From Pseudomonadota bacterium (lineage in GTDB: Bacteria > Pseudomonadota > Gammaproteobacteria > Pseudomonadales > Pseudohongiellaceae), in contig JADFOC010000014.1 of the NCBI GenBank assembly GCA_022563075.1, positions 1-14,246 on the forward strand: a stretch of 14,246 bases of DNA. The letters are read 5' to 3'. The position numbers and the translations under genes were made by a program. Positions 1 through 7,487 of the stretch are shown here, one piece after another (within the stretch, counting starts at the first letter, position 1; each line of letters opens with the position of its first letter). The notes under the pieces are model-generated. The model had not been told where the DNA came from. It saw nothing but the letters and a program-made list of their open reading frames with translations, and made no database searches.

Positions 1-1558
1 TGCCGGTACCATAAATAATAGCATTGGGCGGTGTCGACACCGGCAGCATGAAGGCACAGGATGCCGCTAAAGTTGTTGGTATTAGTAGCAATAGTGGGTG
101 TATTTCAAGGGCTTGAGCCATACTAGCCATTATTGGTATCGCCAATGAAATCGTCGCCGTATTGGACATCACCTCGGTTAGTCCGGTGATAAATCCCACC
201 GTGCTCATCACTATTACCAGGGGACTGGCATCTCCAAGTGCTGTCTGCAACTGTGCCGCCACATAAATAGACAATCCGGAAGTGGCAAACCCCTTAGCCA
301 GCGCCAGGCCACCGCCAAACAACAATAAGATGCCCCATGGCACCTTCTTCGCGTCTTCCCAGTCCATCAGTCGTCCCCCCACCTGCCTACTGGCGGGAAT
401 AATAAACAGGGTAAGCGCCATGGCTATAGATACCGTACCATCATCTATCATGTAACCAACTTCAGACGACCCCAGCCATACCAGAAATGAATCGAGATAG
501 TGACTCCAACCGAATATATCGACTTCCGAGCCAAACAATCTTTCCTTTCTGGTTATCCATAGCACGGCGGCAGTCGCAAACACCGCGCCAACACGCTTCT
601 CTTCGACCGACATCGGGCCGAGTTTCTGGATCTCACCACGAATGAAATCACGGCCGCTGAAGGGTGTGGTGGCAGGCAGGGGAAACACGAACCGGGTGAG
701 AATGAACCAGGCTATCAGCATATAAACGACGCTCATCGGCAGCGCGAATAACATCCAGGTAGAGAAAGTAATTTCTGGCGCGTCTGGAAACAGCTGCGCC
801 ATCTGCGTAATCAACACGCCGTTGGGAGGTGTCCCGATCAGGGTGGCAAAACCACCGATGGAGGCGGAATAGGCAATACCTAACAACAGGGTCAGGGAAA
901 AATTCTCGGCTCTCGCATCGACGGTGCCGCCGTCCGCCACGATCTTTTTATTGATGTCCTCATACAGCACGATCAATGACATGCCCATCGGCATCATCAT
1001 CAGTGCAGTGGCAGTATTGGACAGCCACATGGATAAAAATCCTGTAGCCACCATGAAGCCAAGCACCAGCCGGTGCGGCTGGCCACCGATTATGCGCAAG
1101 ATATTCAAGGCAATACGTTTGTGCAGATTCCACTTCTCCACGGCGATGGCGATCATGAAGCCGCCCATGAACAGGAGGATGATCCAATCCATGTACTGAC
1201 CCGCGACGTTTGGAAATATGATATCGAAATCCGACGGCACCAAGCCATCACGAATGGTTACCGTATCGAAGTCGATGCGATTACCAGCTGGCAACTCGCG
1301 TCCGCGCATGATGCCCATCAGGGGAAACAGAACGATGGGCAGTAGTGCCGTCGCTGCCAGGGGAATAGCTTCCGTGATCCACCAGATCGCCATCAACAAA
1401 ACCACGGCTGCCATCCGAGTGACCAAAGGATTACCTGAGTCCAGCTCGACAAAGAATAGAAAAAACAAGAATACCGCCGGTCCTAACCAAAGCCCGATTC
1501 TGCTTCTCATGGGCACAATGATGGTTGTCGCCGAAGGCGAGTCTGAAGTAGTTGTCAT
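1..1558 (-). CDS. SLC13/DASS-family sodium:anion symporter, C-terminus cut by window edge
   Basis: Inner-membrane carrier of the divalent anion:Na+ symporter family (Na_sulph_symp, SLC13/CitT-like), which imports dicarboxylates, citrate or sulfate. 519 codons are visible. The two pseudo-symmetric ion/substrate signatures are present: SNTAT at about residues 180-184 followed by IGTPPN at 241-246, and SNTAT at 465-469 followed by STPPNA at 508-513. Hydrophobic helices fill the rest, including LLFMGGFMIA at 128-137 and the ITEAIPL segment at 61-67. Family members usually run some tens of residues past the second TPPNA, so only the last helix is probably missing. The start is ATG at 1558, with AAGG about 6 nt upstream. 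Loops at about 84-124 and 337-372 are longer than I expect for the family. It lies 55 bp behind the dienelactone-hydrolase-like gene, probably in one transcript. The substrate cannot be read from sequence. Confidence 0.92.
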   Translation of the reverse strand, partial: MTTTSDSPSATTIIVPMRSRIGLWLGPAVFLFFLFFVELDSGNPLVTRMAAVVLLMAIWWITEAIPLAATALLPIVLFPLMGIMRGRELPAGNRIDFDTVTIRDGLVPSDFDIIFPNVAGQYMDWIILLFMGGFMIAIAVEKWNLHKRIALNILRIIGGQPHRLVLGFMVATGFLSMWLSNTATALMMMPMGMSLIVLYEDINKKIVADGGTVDARAENFSLTLLLGIAYSASIGGFATLIGTPPNGVLITQMAQLFPDAPEITFSTWMLFALPMSVVYMLIAWFILTRFVFPLPATTPFSGRDFIRGEIQKLGPMSVEEKRVGAVFATAAVLWITRKERLFGSEVDIFGWSHYLDSFLVWLGSSEVGYMIDDGTVSIAMALTLFIIPASRQVGGRLMDWEDAKKVPWGILLLFGGGLALAKGFATSGLSIYVAAQLQTALGDASPLVIVMSTVGFITGLTEVMSNTATISLAIPIMASMAQALEIHPLLLLIPTTLAASCAFMLPVSTPPNAIIYGTG

Positions 1559-1613
1559 AGTAGACCTTTTTGTTTTTGTGCTTTCCGTAATATCAATAGT
1601 CCGTGTTAGTCGT

Positions 1614-2324
1614 TCAAAAAATCTCTTGCAGGAAGTTTCGTAAGCTCTGGTAGGCGCGCTTTTCGGCGAGCTCGTTGTACAGCGTACCCAAGTCCGGATT
1701 GTTGGCCGCCGGATTGGTAAACGCGTGCTTAGTGCCACCATAGGCATGTAACTGCCAATCCGCTCCGGCATCATTCATCTCGGATGCAAACGCCAACACC
1801 TGCTCCGGCGGAACCATCGGATCGTCATGACCATGCAAACACAGGATCTTGGCCTTGATGGCTTGGTTCGCGATATCCCCGGGGGTGAAGATGCCGTGAA
1901 TACTGATCACACCAAGCACATCCGCCCCCGATCTGGCCAACTCCAAGACACACATGCCACCGAAGCAATACCCCATGGCGGCCACCCGTTTTGCATCTAC
2001 CTGGGGAATATTACGCCCGGCTACCAATGCCGCTCTGATTCGCTGCCTCAGCATAGCCCGGTCCGCCCACAGTGGATTCATCAGCGCTGCGTTTGCCTCC
2101 GCATCACCTTCGGCACCGAAGATGTCTTTACCGTACATATCCAATGCGAAGCCGATATAGCCCATCTCGGCTATACGTTCGGCGGCATCACAGGCGAATT
2201 GTCGCCGACCACTCCAGTCATGCGAGACCAACACCAGAGGTTTCTGGGTGTCGGTATCCTCATAGGCAACATAGGCCTGCAATACCGTATCACCGTCATT
2301 GTAATCAATATGTTCAGTTATCAT
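1614..2324 (-). CDS. Dienelactone hydrolase family protein
   Basis: An alpha/beta-hydrolase of the dienelactone hydrolase family (DLH, PF01738), probably cytoplasmic. The family hydrolyses lactones or esters with a Cys-Asp-His triad. Counting from the ATG at 2324 (236 aa), the nucleophile is Cys120 in GYCFGG, the acid is Asp168 in HGHDDPMVP, and the histidine is His200 in KHAFTNP. The length is normal. An in-frame GTG at 2330 would add two residues. I prefer the ATG because AGGT lies 7 nt upstream of it, whereas the same motif nearly abuts the GTG. The start is about 15 bp after the M48 gene stop, so translation is likely coupled within the peroxiredoxin-M48-DLH-transporter set. True dienelactone activity is not implied: no aromatic-degradation genes are nearby, and many family members have unknown substrates. 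Confidence 0.9.
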   Translation of the reverse strand: MITEHIDYNDGDTVLQAYVAYEDTDTQKPLVLVSHDWSGRRQFACDAAERIAEMGYIGFALDMYGKDIFGAEGDAEANAALMNPLWADRAMLRQRIRAALVAGRNIPQVDAKRVAAMGYCFGGMCVLELARSGADVLGVISIHGIFTPGDIANQAIKAKILCLHGHDDPMVPPEQVLAFASEMNDAGADWQLHAYGGTKHAFTNPAANNPDLGTLYNELAEKRAYQSLRNFLQEIF

Positions 2325-2339
2325 TATCACTACCTGCTA

Positions 2340-3395
2340 TTATTTTAATTCGGGGTTAAGTGGGACACCTGATTCTTTTTTCTGACTGATTTCAGTCACC
2401 GCCTGCTCCAGTGCCAGGAATCGTTCGGCAGTTGCCGGATGAGACGAAGTGTGCGAATCGATGTTCGCCGGACTTTCCACCGCCATGCGCCGCCAGAAAT
2501 AGCTGGCGCCATCCAGATCCATGCCGGTGCGGGCCAGGATATACATGCCAACGTAGTCAGCCTCGGCTTCGAAAGCATGGGAATAGGCATTGCCGGTTAA
2601 ATCGCTGAAGTACCCTTGGGTATTAAATCCCTGCGAATTCACGGCCAGATCGATTATGGTTCCAATCAGGGAATTCTGCTGGCGCTTGTCGATATGACCC
2701 ATGATGTTGTGCGCCAGCTCGTGTGCTATGACCAAGGCTAATTCCTTATCGCTGTCAGTAAAGCGCAGCATACGCCGGGTAATATAGACGTTGTGACCAT
2801 CGGCATAGGCGTTCAATTCATCACTCAGTACCAACGCAACAGGATAGTCGCACACCATCAGCGGTGTAACCTGTAGCTCCAGGGTCTGCTCGCCACGTCG
2901 AACGCTGATCTTAATCGGTTCACCACTGGCCATTTCTTCCCGCAACAGGTTGTCGAAGATGGCTGTGGCGTTGGGACCAGTCACCAGGGGATTGTCGTTA
3001 ACCGCCGTAATGATGTCCTTGCTTTGCATGCCTGCCTCGGCGGCAGGGCCGTAACTTGCCACACTGACTATGGAGACGGCCATACCGGCAGACAATACTT
3101 CGCGTGCCGACCTTTGAAAAGACGCTGCGTAATCATAAACAGTCACCACGTCGAGTCCGATACTGCGAGTCACCTTAGCGGCGCAGAAAGGAACTGCCGC
3201 CTCTAGTAGTGGAAAACTGACATCCTGAATTCGGCTACTGTCTCTGACATTCTGCTGCAGTGCGATGTTGCGCTGGATATGGCGTTCCTGCAACAGGGCG
3301 GCGCTTTCGATCTCGATACGCGGAGTCACCGTTGTGGCGCAAGCGGTTAACAACAACAGGACAATCCACGAGTTACCAAGATAGTGTGCGGACAT
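2340..3395 (-). CDS. M48-family zinc metalloprotease lipoprotein with PDZ domain
   Basis: A predicted periplasm-facing zinc protease of 351 aa. Residues 1-19 form a lipoprotein signal ending in the lipobox LTAC (acylated Cys19). A PDZ-like region covers about 103-178, with the AAEAGMQSKDIITAVND carboxylate-binding-loop style followed by strands ending near LELQVTP. The M48 domain follows, with HELAH at 225-229 (two Zn-ligand histidines and the catalytic Glu) and EAEAD at 276-280, where Glu276 is the expected third ligand and Asp280 the conserved Asp. Related envelope proteases (BepA/LoiP type) act in outer-membrane protein quality control, so a similar role is an inference. The ATG at 3395 has AAGGGG a few bases upstream. 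The gene lies 43 bp after the peroxiredoxin stop and about 15 bp before the DLH-like gene, which suggests an operon. Confidence 0.93.
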   Translation of the reverse strand: MSAHYLGNSWIVLLLLTACATTVTPRIEIESAALLQERHIQRNIALQQNVRDSSRIQDVSFPLLEAAVPFCAAKVTRSIGLDVVTVYDYAASFQRSAREVLSAGMAVSIVSVASYGPAAEAGMQSKDIITAVNDNPLVTGPNATAIFDNLLREEMASGEPIKISVRRGEQTLELQVTPLMVCDYPVALVLSDELNAYADGHNVYITRRMLRFTDSDKELALVIAHELAHNIMGHIDKRQQNSLIGTIIDLAVNSQGFNTQGYFSDLTGNAYSHAFEAEADYVGMYILARTGMDLDGASYFWRRMAVESPANIDSHTSSHPATAERFLALEQAVTEISQKKESGVPLNPELK

Positions 3396-3438
3396 GAATC
3401 CCCTTCACCACCGTTCCATTCACCGACATAGTATTCCC

Positions 3439-3918
3439 TTACAGCAGTTCCAGCATGGCGTCGGCGGAACTCACCTTGATTTCACCCGGTGCTTCGATGG
3501 CCAGATGAGTGACCTTGCCATCGTCTACAATCATACCAAACCGCTTGGCACGACTGCCCATACCGAAGCCGCTGGCATCCAATTCCAGTCCAATAGCCGC
3601 GGTAAATTCACCGTTACCATCGGCCAGCATCAGTATTGCCTCGGCGTTTTGGGCATCTCCCCAGGCGCCCATCACAAACGCATCGTTAACCGACATGCAG
3701 GCAATGGTATCGACACCCTTGGCCTTGATGGCGTCGGCATTCACGACGAAGCCAGGCAAATGGGTCAACGAACAACCGGGAGTGAATGCGCCAGGTACGG
3801 CAAAGAAAACCACCTTCTTGCCGGCGAATATTTCATCGGTGCTGATGTCCTTAGGGCCCGCTTCACTCATTAGCTTGAAATTGACTGCGGGAACCTTGTC
3901 CCCCACTTGGATGGTCAT
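3439..3918 (-). CDS. Prx5-type peroxiredoxin
   Basis: A thiol peroxidase of the Prx5/redoxin family (PF08534) that reduces hydrogen peroxide and organic hydroperoxides in the cytoplasm. The 159-aa protein carries the family active site PGAFTPGCS at 42-50, with peroxidatic Cys49, Thr46 and the Pro of the PxxxTxxC motif. The conserved Arg123 lies in GSRAKRFG, and the ACMSVNDAFVM strand is at 73-83. Cys74 is the only other cysteine, and there is no fused glutaredoxin domain, so reduction must use an external thiol donor. The start is ATG at 3918 with GGAG 8 nt upstream. A longer frame to 4044 adds 42 residues with no homology and covers the likely promoter, so I treat that stretch as leader. It appears to be the first gene of the minus-strand set running to the transporter. 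Confidence 0.95.
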   Translation of the reverse strand: MTIQVGDKVPAVNFKLMSEAGPKDISTDEIFAGKKVVFFAVPGAFTPGCSLTHLPGFVVNADAIKAKGVDTIACMSVNDAFVMGAWGDAQNAEAILMLADGNGEFTAAIGLELDASGFGMGSRAKRFGMIVDDGKVTHLAIEAPGEIKVSSADAMLELL

Positions 3919-3958
3919 GCTGGTTACTCCGGGTTGCTTAGCTTTTTTGGATGATTGG

Positions 3959-3987
3959 ATAGTAGCAAATTCGATAGCACTTTCTAA
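3959..3987 (-). promoter_or_regulatory. Candidate sigma-70 promoter for the peroxiredoxin operon
   Basis: Read on the minus strand there is an extended -10, TGC followed by TACTAT (3959-3967). A 17-bp spacer separates it from a weak -35, TTAGAA (3982-3987). It sits about 41 bp upstream of the peroxiredoxin ATG, inside the divergent region shared with the ydcF-like gene. The match is by eye and the -35 is poor, so this is only a candidate. Confidence 0.3.
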
Positions 3988-4068
3988 GCACCGTGCGGGC
4001 GAAATTGGCGGTGTGTTTAAGAAATAAAATAGGTTAGCATTCAAGGCCTTGTGGAGAATCAGAGTTAG

Positions 4069-4899
4069 ATGGACAGCGTTTTCTTCATTGCCTCCAAAAT
4101 CATCTGGGCGGTGATCTCACCCGATAGCCTAATCGTGCTGCTAGGCGTGTTCGCCTGGCTGGCACTGGCATTCGGTTGGAAGAAACTGTCACGCCGATTA
4201 TTATCGGTATGTGCGTTGCTGCTATTGGTCATTGGCTTTCTACCGGTCGGGGATTGGCTAATAGCGCCACTGGAGAATCGGTTTGCGGCTAATTCGGCGT
4301 TACCGGCAGAAGTCGACGGCATCATTGTCTTGGGTGGAGCCCTGTCCCCGTATATGTCACAGGCCTGGATGCAAGCCGAGCTAGGTGGCGCCGCAGATCG
4401 ACTGACGAATTTCATGTATCTGGCCAGGCTCTATCCCTCGGCGCAGCTAGTGTTCACCGGGGGCAGCGGTTCTGTTACCGAACAACAGTACAAGGAAGCG
4501 GAGGGGGTACGGGTTCTGTTTGACCAGCTCGGCCTGTCAGATCGTGCCATCATCTACGAGAGCGAATCCCGCAACACCTTCGAGAATGCCCTAAACAGCA
4601 AGGCATTACTCACCCCGGCAGCCGACGAAAACTGGATCCTCATCACCTCGGCATTTCACATGCCGCGTTCGATTGGGGTGTTTTGCGGTCAGGATTGGAC
4701 AGTTCACCCCTATCCCGTCGATCACCAATCGAAGAAAGGAGACTTGCTGCGCATCGAGTTTGCTTTCGCCGAACACCTGGGCCTGCTCGGCACCGCCATC
4801 AAGGAATGGGTGGGATTGATTGTCTATCGAGTCACCGGGCGCAGCGACCAGCTGCTGCCATCCGACACGAACTATTGCGGTGCGACTGAGAATCTCTAA
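4069..4899 (+). CDS. YdcF/ElyC-like DUF218 membrane protein
   Basis: A 276-aa protein with two N-terminal membrane segments (about 11-36 and 43-65) and a DUF218 domain (PF02698). Family signatures are all visible: IIVLGG at 85-90, FTGGSGS at 129-135, ESRNTFENA at 166-174, TSAFHMPRS at 193-201, and the terminal KEWVGLIVYR segment at 245-254. The ElyC (YcbC) branch with this two-helix layout affects lipid-carrier and envelope polysaccharide or peptidoglycan metabolism in E. coli, while YdcF itself lacks the helices. An envelope role is therefore an inference. ATG at 4069 has GGAG 12 nt and AGAG 4 nt upstream. TAAAAT at 4025-4030 could be a -10 but no well-spaced -35 is seen. It is divergent from the peroxiredoxin gene, and its TAA overlaps the stop of the convergent AsmA-like gene. 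Confidence 0.9.
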   Translation: MDSVFFIASKIIWAVISPDSLIVLLGVFAWLALAFGWKKLSRRLLSVCALLLLVIGFLPVGDWLIAPLENRFAANSALPAEVDGIIVLGGALSPYMSQAWMQAELGGAADRLTNFMYLARLYPSAQLVFTGGSGSVTEQQYKEAEGVRVLFDQLGLSDRAIIYESESRNTFENALNSKALLTPAADENWILITSAFHMPRSIGVFCGQDWTVHPYPVDHQSKKGDLLRIEFAFAEHLGLLGTAIKEWVGLIVYRVTGRSDQLLPSDTNYCGATENL

Positions 4900-5648
4900 T
4901 TCAGTATGCGTCGAAGCCTGCTGCCTAATTCCTCGACAGTATCTGCCACCACTGCTTCCACCTGCTCTACCCCGTCGCGTAGACGATCCTGAACTGTTTC
5001 CGCGAGATCGTCCAGGGGTGGGAGATTTGCCGCCAGGATGGAAGTACTCAGTGCAGCGAGCACAGTAGCAATGGCTGCGGGTACCGTGGTTGCCTCGCTG
5101 GCGGTCCCTATGTTTTGCAATTGAATGTCGGGAAGTGAGATGGGTGCAGTAATCCCAGCAGCCACCAGTGTCAGCTGCGGTTCTAAAATCTGCAACTGGC
5201 GGATAATAACGCGCTTACTGCCTCCGCTTGCCGCGCGCTCGGCATTACTCGAGCTCGATTGAGTTGACGACAGCGCGCCAAGCAGGGTACGAATATTATC
5301 GGTGGTGATTCGTGTTTCGTAGGTGATCTGTGGCCGCACGATAGTGACCGATTCAATCTCGACCACCTCGCTAAACACGGTGCTGGTGTTGATGTTTAAC
5401 AAGATAGCACTTAGTTCGATAACGTAGTCAGCATTGAATCCCTGTGGATTTTCAATTCGTAAGCCGCTGATGCTGCCGCGACCATTTAGCGGTGATACCG
5501 ATACCGATGTAACTGTGACACTTGTCCCCAATACTTCTGTGCCCACCACCTCGATTGCGCCTTTGAGCAGGGCATCAAAATAGTAGAATACAACACCCCC
5601 GAGAAGCAGTACTAGCAGGGAACTTAATAGCAGTGCTTGTTTGAGCAT
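4896..5648 (-). CDS. AsmA-like membrane-anchored periplasmic protein
   Basis: A 250-aa protein. Residues 4-24 form an N-terminal membrane anchor. The next stretch, VTVTSVSVSPLNGRGSISGL with ENPQGF (about 44-71), is the beta-rich style of AsmA-family proteins: a sequence-diverse group with an N-terminal anchor and repeated strands facing the periplasm, linked to envelope lipid handling. Strands continue to about 120 and resume at 146-181. A serine-rich low-complexity linker lies at 127-144. The C-terminus (212-248) looks like a charged amphipathic helix. It is shorter than classical AsmA proteins (600 aa or more), so it may be a minimal relative rather than a true AsmA. ATG at 5648 has AAGGAG about 11 nt upstream. 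The gene starts 23 bp after the S1 protease stop, so the two are probably cotranscribed. Function is unknown. Confidence 0.8.
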   Translation of the reverse strand: MLKQALLLSSLLVLLLGGVVFYYFDALLKGAIEVVGTEVLGTSVTVTSVSVSPLNGRGSISGLRIENPQGFNADYVIELSAILLNINTSTVFSEVVEIESVTIVRPQITYETRITTDNIRTLLGALSSTQSSSSNAERAASGGSKRVIIRQLQILEPQLTLVAAGITAPISLPDIQLQNIGTASEATTVPAAIATVLAALSTSILAANLPPLDDLAETVQDRLRDGVEQVEAVVADTVEELGSRLRRILN

Positions 5649-5671
5649 GACCGCACAATCTCCTTGCGCCG

Positions 5672-6493
5672 CTAACTATCGAATGGCACTGGGCTGCCAA
5701 TGACCGTTTCGATCCAGAAAATATGCTGGGAAATACGCTCATAGATGGCGACAGAACCATATTTACCCTGTGTTTCTTCGGAGAAATCAGCGCCTTCCAA
5801 TTCACCTATCGCCACCCCGGCCAGGGTGAATCCACTGGCAGTACTGAGCAATGCCGGCCCACCGCTATCGCCCAATCCCGGGGTGCCTTCGAGTTCCAAA
5901 GTCTCTGTAGATCTATCCCGTGGATCGTCAAATTCGATCTGTAAGCGACGCGACGCCACCGTTATCCGATTCTGCGCCAATCTGAGTCTGCCATCGTCGT
6001 ATTGCCTGCCGGTGGTCCCTAGTCCAAAAAACCCCCAACCCAGCAGACTGACGATTTCACCCAATTCACTTTCATCAAGTTGCAACGGAATCGGCCTCGG
6101 TATTGCCGATGCTTCTCGAAAACGTAGCAATGCCAAGTCTACGTCGGTCGCCGAATTCTCATCGTATTGTGGATGGATTATCAATCGGTCGATGAGTCTG
6201 GCTCGATTGCCTACTTGCACCGCAAACTGGCGTCCATTCTCGATGGTTTTGCCCAGGGTGGTTTGCTCGGTGCAATGGGCAGCAGTGATGGCCCAGCGAC
6301 GGTGGATGACGGTAGCGACGCATAGCTTGCTGCTGCCCTGTCGTTCTAAATAGAACACGGCAGGATATTCACTGGACCTGACCTCATAACGGGCCGGCCC
6401 GGTATCGTGACGAATGATGATCCCATAGGATGTTGCCGTGATCAGGCAAACAATCATCATCAGAGTTAGCTGGCTATTCCTCACCGCTGACAC
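5672..6493 (-). CDS. Secreted trypsin-fold (S1) serine protease
   Basis: A 273-aa exported protease of the chymotrypsin/trypsin fold. A signal peptide covers about 1-24. The catalytic triad is His73 in TAAHC, Asp119 in DVDLALL and Ser210 in GDSGGP. Cys58 and Cys74 match the conserved disulfide around the histidine loop and are the only cysteines in the mature part. The residue six before the serine, where trypsin has Asp189, is Thr204, so tryptic specificity is unlikely. The chosen start is GTG at 6493; a second in-frame GTG at 6484 is also possible, and neither has a strong ribosome-binding site. Substrates are unknown. It lies 28 bp after a small membrane-protein gene and 23 bp before the AsmA-like gene, in a same-strand run from mpl. 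Confidence 0.9.
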   Translation of the reverse strand: MSAVRNSQLTLMMIVCLITATSYGIIIRHDTGPARYEVRSSEYPAVFYLERQGSSKLCVATVIHRRWAITAAHCTEQTTLGKTIENGRQFAVQVGNRARLIDRLIIHPQYDENSATDVDLALLRFREASAIPRPIPLQLDESELGEIVSLLGWGFFGLGTTGRQYDDGRLRLAQNRITVASRRLQIEFDDPRDRSTETLELEGTPGLGDSGGPALLSTASGFTLAGVAIGELEGADFSEETQGKYGSVAIYERISQHIFWIETVIGSPVPFDS

Positions 6494-6521
6494 TTCATGG
6501 TTTCTCTGCTCTTTTTCTATA

Positions 6522-6698
6522 TTAGCTGCGCCGCAGCGGTCGCAGATTAAGCTTATAATTTTCCGCCCGTGACCATCGAAACATTTTGTACATCCGCCGA
6601 AACATCACGACTACAGCTAGCACGGTAAACACCATGATGGTTATCCCTAACCACTGCTCATGAGTCCAGCTTGATGCACTAATTAAATCCGACAGCAC
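6522..6698 (-). CDS. Small single-helix membrane protein (58 aa), unrecognised
   Basis: A short open frame starting at GTG (6698) and ending at TAA (6522-6524). The stretch WLGITIMVFTVLAVVVMF (about 16-33) is a convincing membrane helix. The rest is strongly basic (RRMYKMFRWSR, ending RPLRRS), predicting a cytoplasmic C-terminus by the positive-inside rule. The N-terminal 15 residues are polar and slightly acidic. An in-frame TGA lies seven codons upstream of the GTG, so no much longer form is possible; there is no ATG before the helix and no strong ribosome-binding site. It fills most of the gap between the Lon-domain gene (79 bp upstream) and the S1 protease gene (28 bp downstream), all on the same strand, which supports a real gene. 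No family is recognised. Confidence 0.6.
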   Translation of the reverse strand: MLSDLISASSWTHEQWLGITIMVFTVLAVVVMFRRMYKMFRWSRAENYKLNLRPLRRS

Positions 6699-6777
6699 GA
6701 TTCTAGCGATGTCATCTCATTCCCAGTTTCGCCATTATGGGCCAGGTCAGGCGGCAAAAGCCAGGCATCGCAGGTCA

Positions 6778-7392
6778 TCACCATCGATTGGCAAGATCAG
6801 AGACCAGTTGTTCAATATTCCTGATCCGCTCCCAGGGATCGTCGAGCTCGAGCAACGCTTGCTTCGTCTCTATCTCGATGGGAATAAGCTCGGCCAGGCG
6901 CCACCCCAGGTCCCACAGATTGTTGTAATTGATGTCGAGGTTTTTCCGTTCGATCAATGGGTGATTTTCTAGATTCTGTAACAAATCTGCCAGGCCACTG
7001 AATTGGTTGTCCAGCGGGATCAACTGGTTACCGACCCTCTCGTTCTCACTGAATTTAACTTCTGCTTGGAGCAGGCCACTGTCGGCTTGCCAGCAATCTT
7101 CAACCGTAAATTTAGCGGTGCCTTCCACGGTGATACCCAGCAGACCATTTTCCAGTTGATCCCAGTCCACGATAAAGACAAAGGTTCCAATGTTATGAAT
7201 GGTTTGCTGGGTCCCTGCCTTGATTACTTCTTCGCCCTGTTTCAGCAAACATATTCCGAATCCCGTCTCAGACTTCAAGCAGTGACGCACCAGATCGATG
7301 TAACGGCGTTCGAATATTTGTAGCTCGAGCCTGCCTCCGGGAAACATGACGACACGTAGTGGAAATAAGGGAATTTCTTGTAGGTCGGTCAT
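6778..7392 (-). CDS. Stand-alone Lon N-terminal substrate-binding-domain protein
   Basis: A 204-aa cytoplasmic protein of the LON_substr_bdg family (PF02190). The N-terminal signature is clear: IPLFPLRVVMFPGG at 7-20 followed by LQIFERRYIDLV at 24-35. The C-terminal helical part ends with the typical block ELIPIEIETKQALLE (168-182) and DDPWERI (184-190). There is no AAA+ ATPase and no S16 protease domain, so this is the single-domain form common in Proteobacteria and not a truncated Lon. In Lon this domain recognises substrates; the role of the free-standing form is not established. ATG at 7392 has only a distant GAGG (about 14 nt). It follows mpl by 95 bp on the same strand. Confidence 0.92.
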   Translation of the reverse strand: MTDLQEIPLFPLRVVMFPGGRLELQIFERRYIDLVRHCLKSETGFGICLLKQGEEVIKAGTQQTIHNIGTFVFIVDWDQLENGLLGITVEGTAKFTVEDCWQADSGLLQAEVKFSENERVGNQLIPLDNQFSGLADLLQNLENHPLIERKNLDINYNNLWDLGWRLAELIPIEIETKQALLELDDPWERIRNIEQLVSDLANRW

Positions 7393-7487
7393 CGCAGGGC
7401 CGCAATCCTCAGTAGCTTTGATCTTAGCTGTTCTTCCTGACTTGAAGCTAACGATCGGAGACGATCGAAACAGTCTGAGGTCTGTCT

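Noticed and set aside
924..1643. Plus-strand frames opposite the transporter and the end of the DLH gene
   Set aside because: They are shadows of the transporter frame, which shows clear family motifs on the other strand.
3919..4044. N-terminal extension of the peroxiredoxin
   Set aside because: A strong ribosome-binding site precedes the ATG at 3918, family proteins begin there, and the extension covers the likely promoter.
6778..7392. Truncated Lon protease
   Set aside because: The protein has its own complete C-terminal block typical of the single-domain family, and no ATPase or protease remnants lie downstream.
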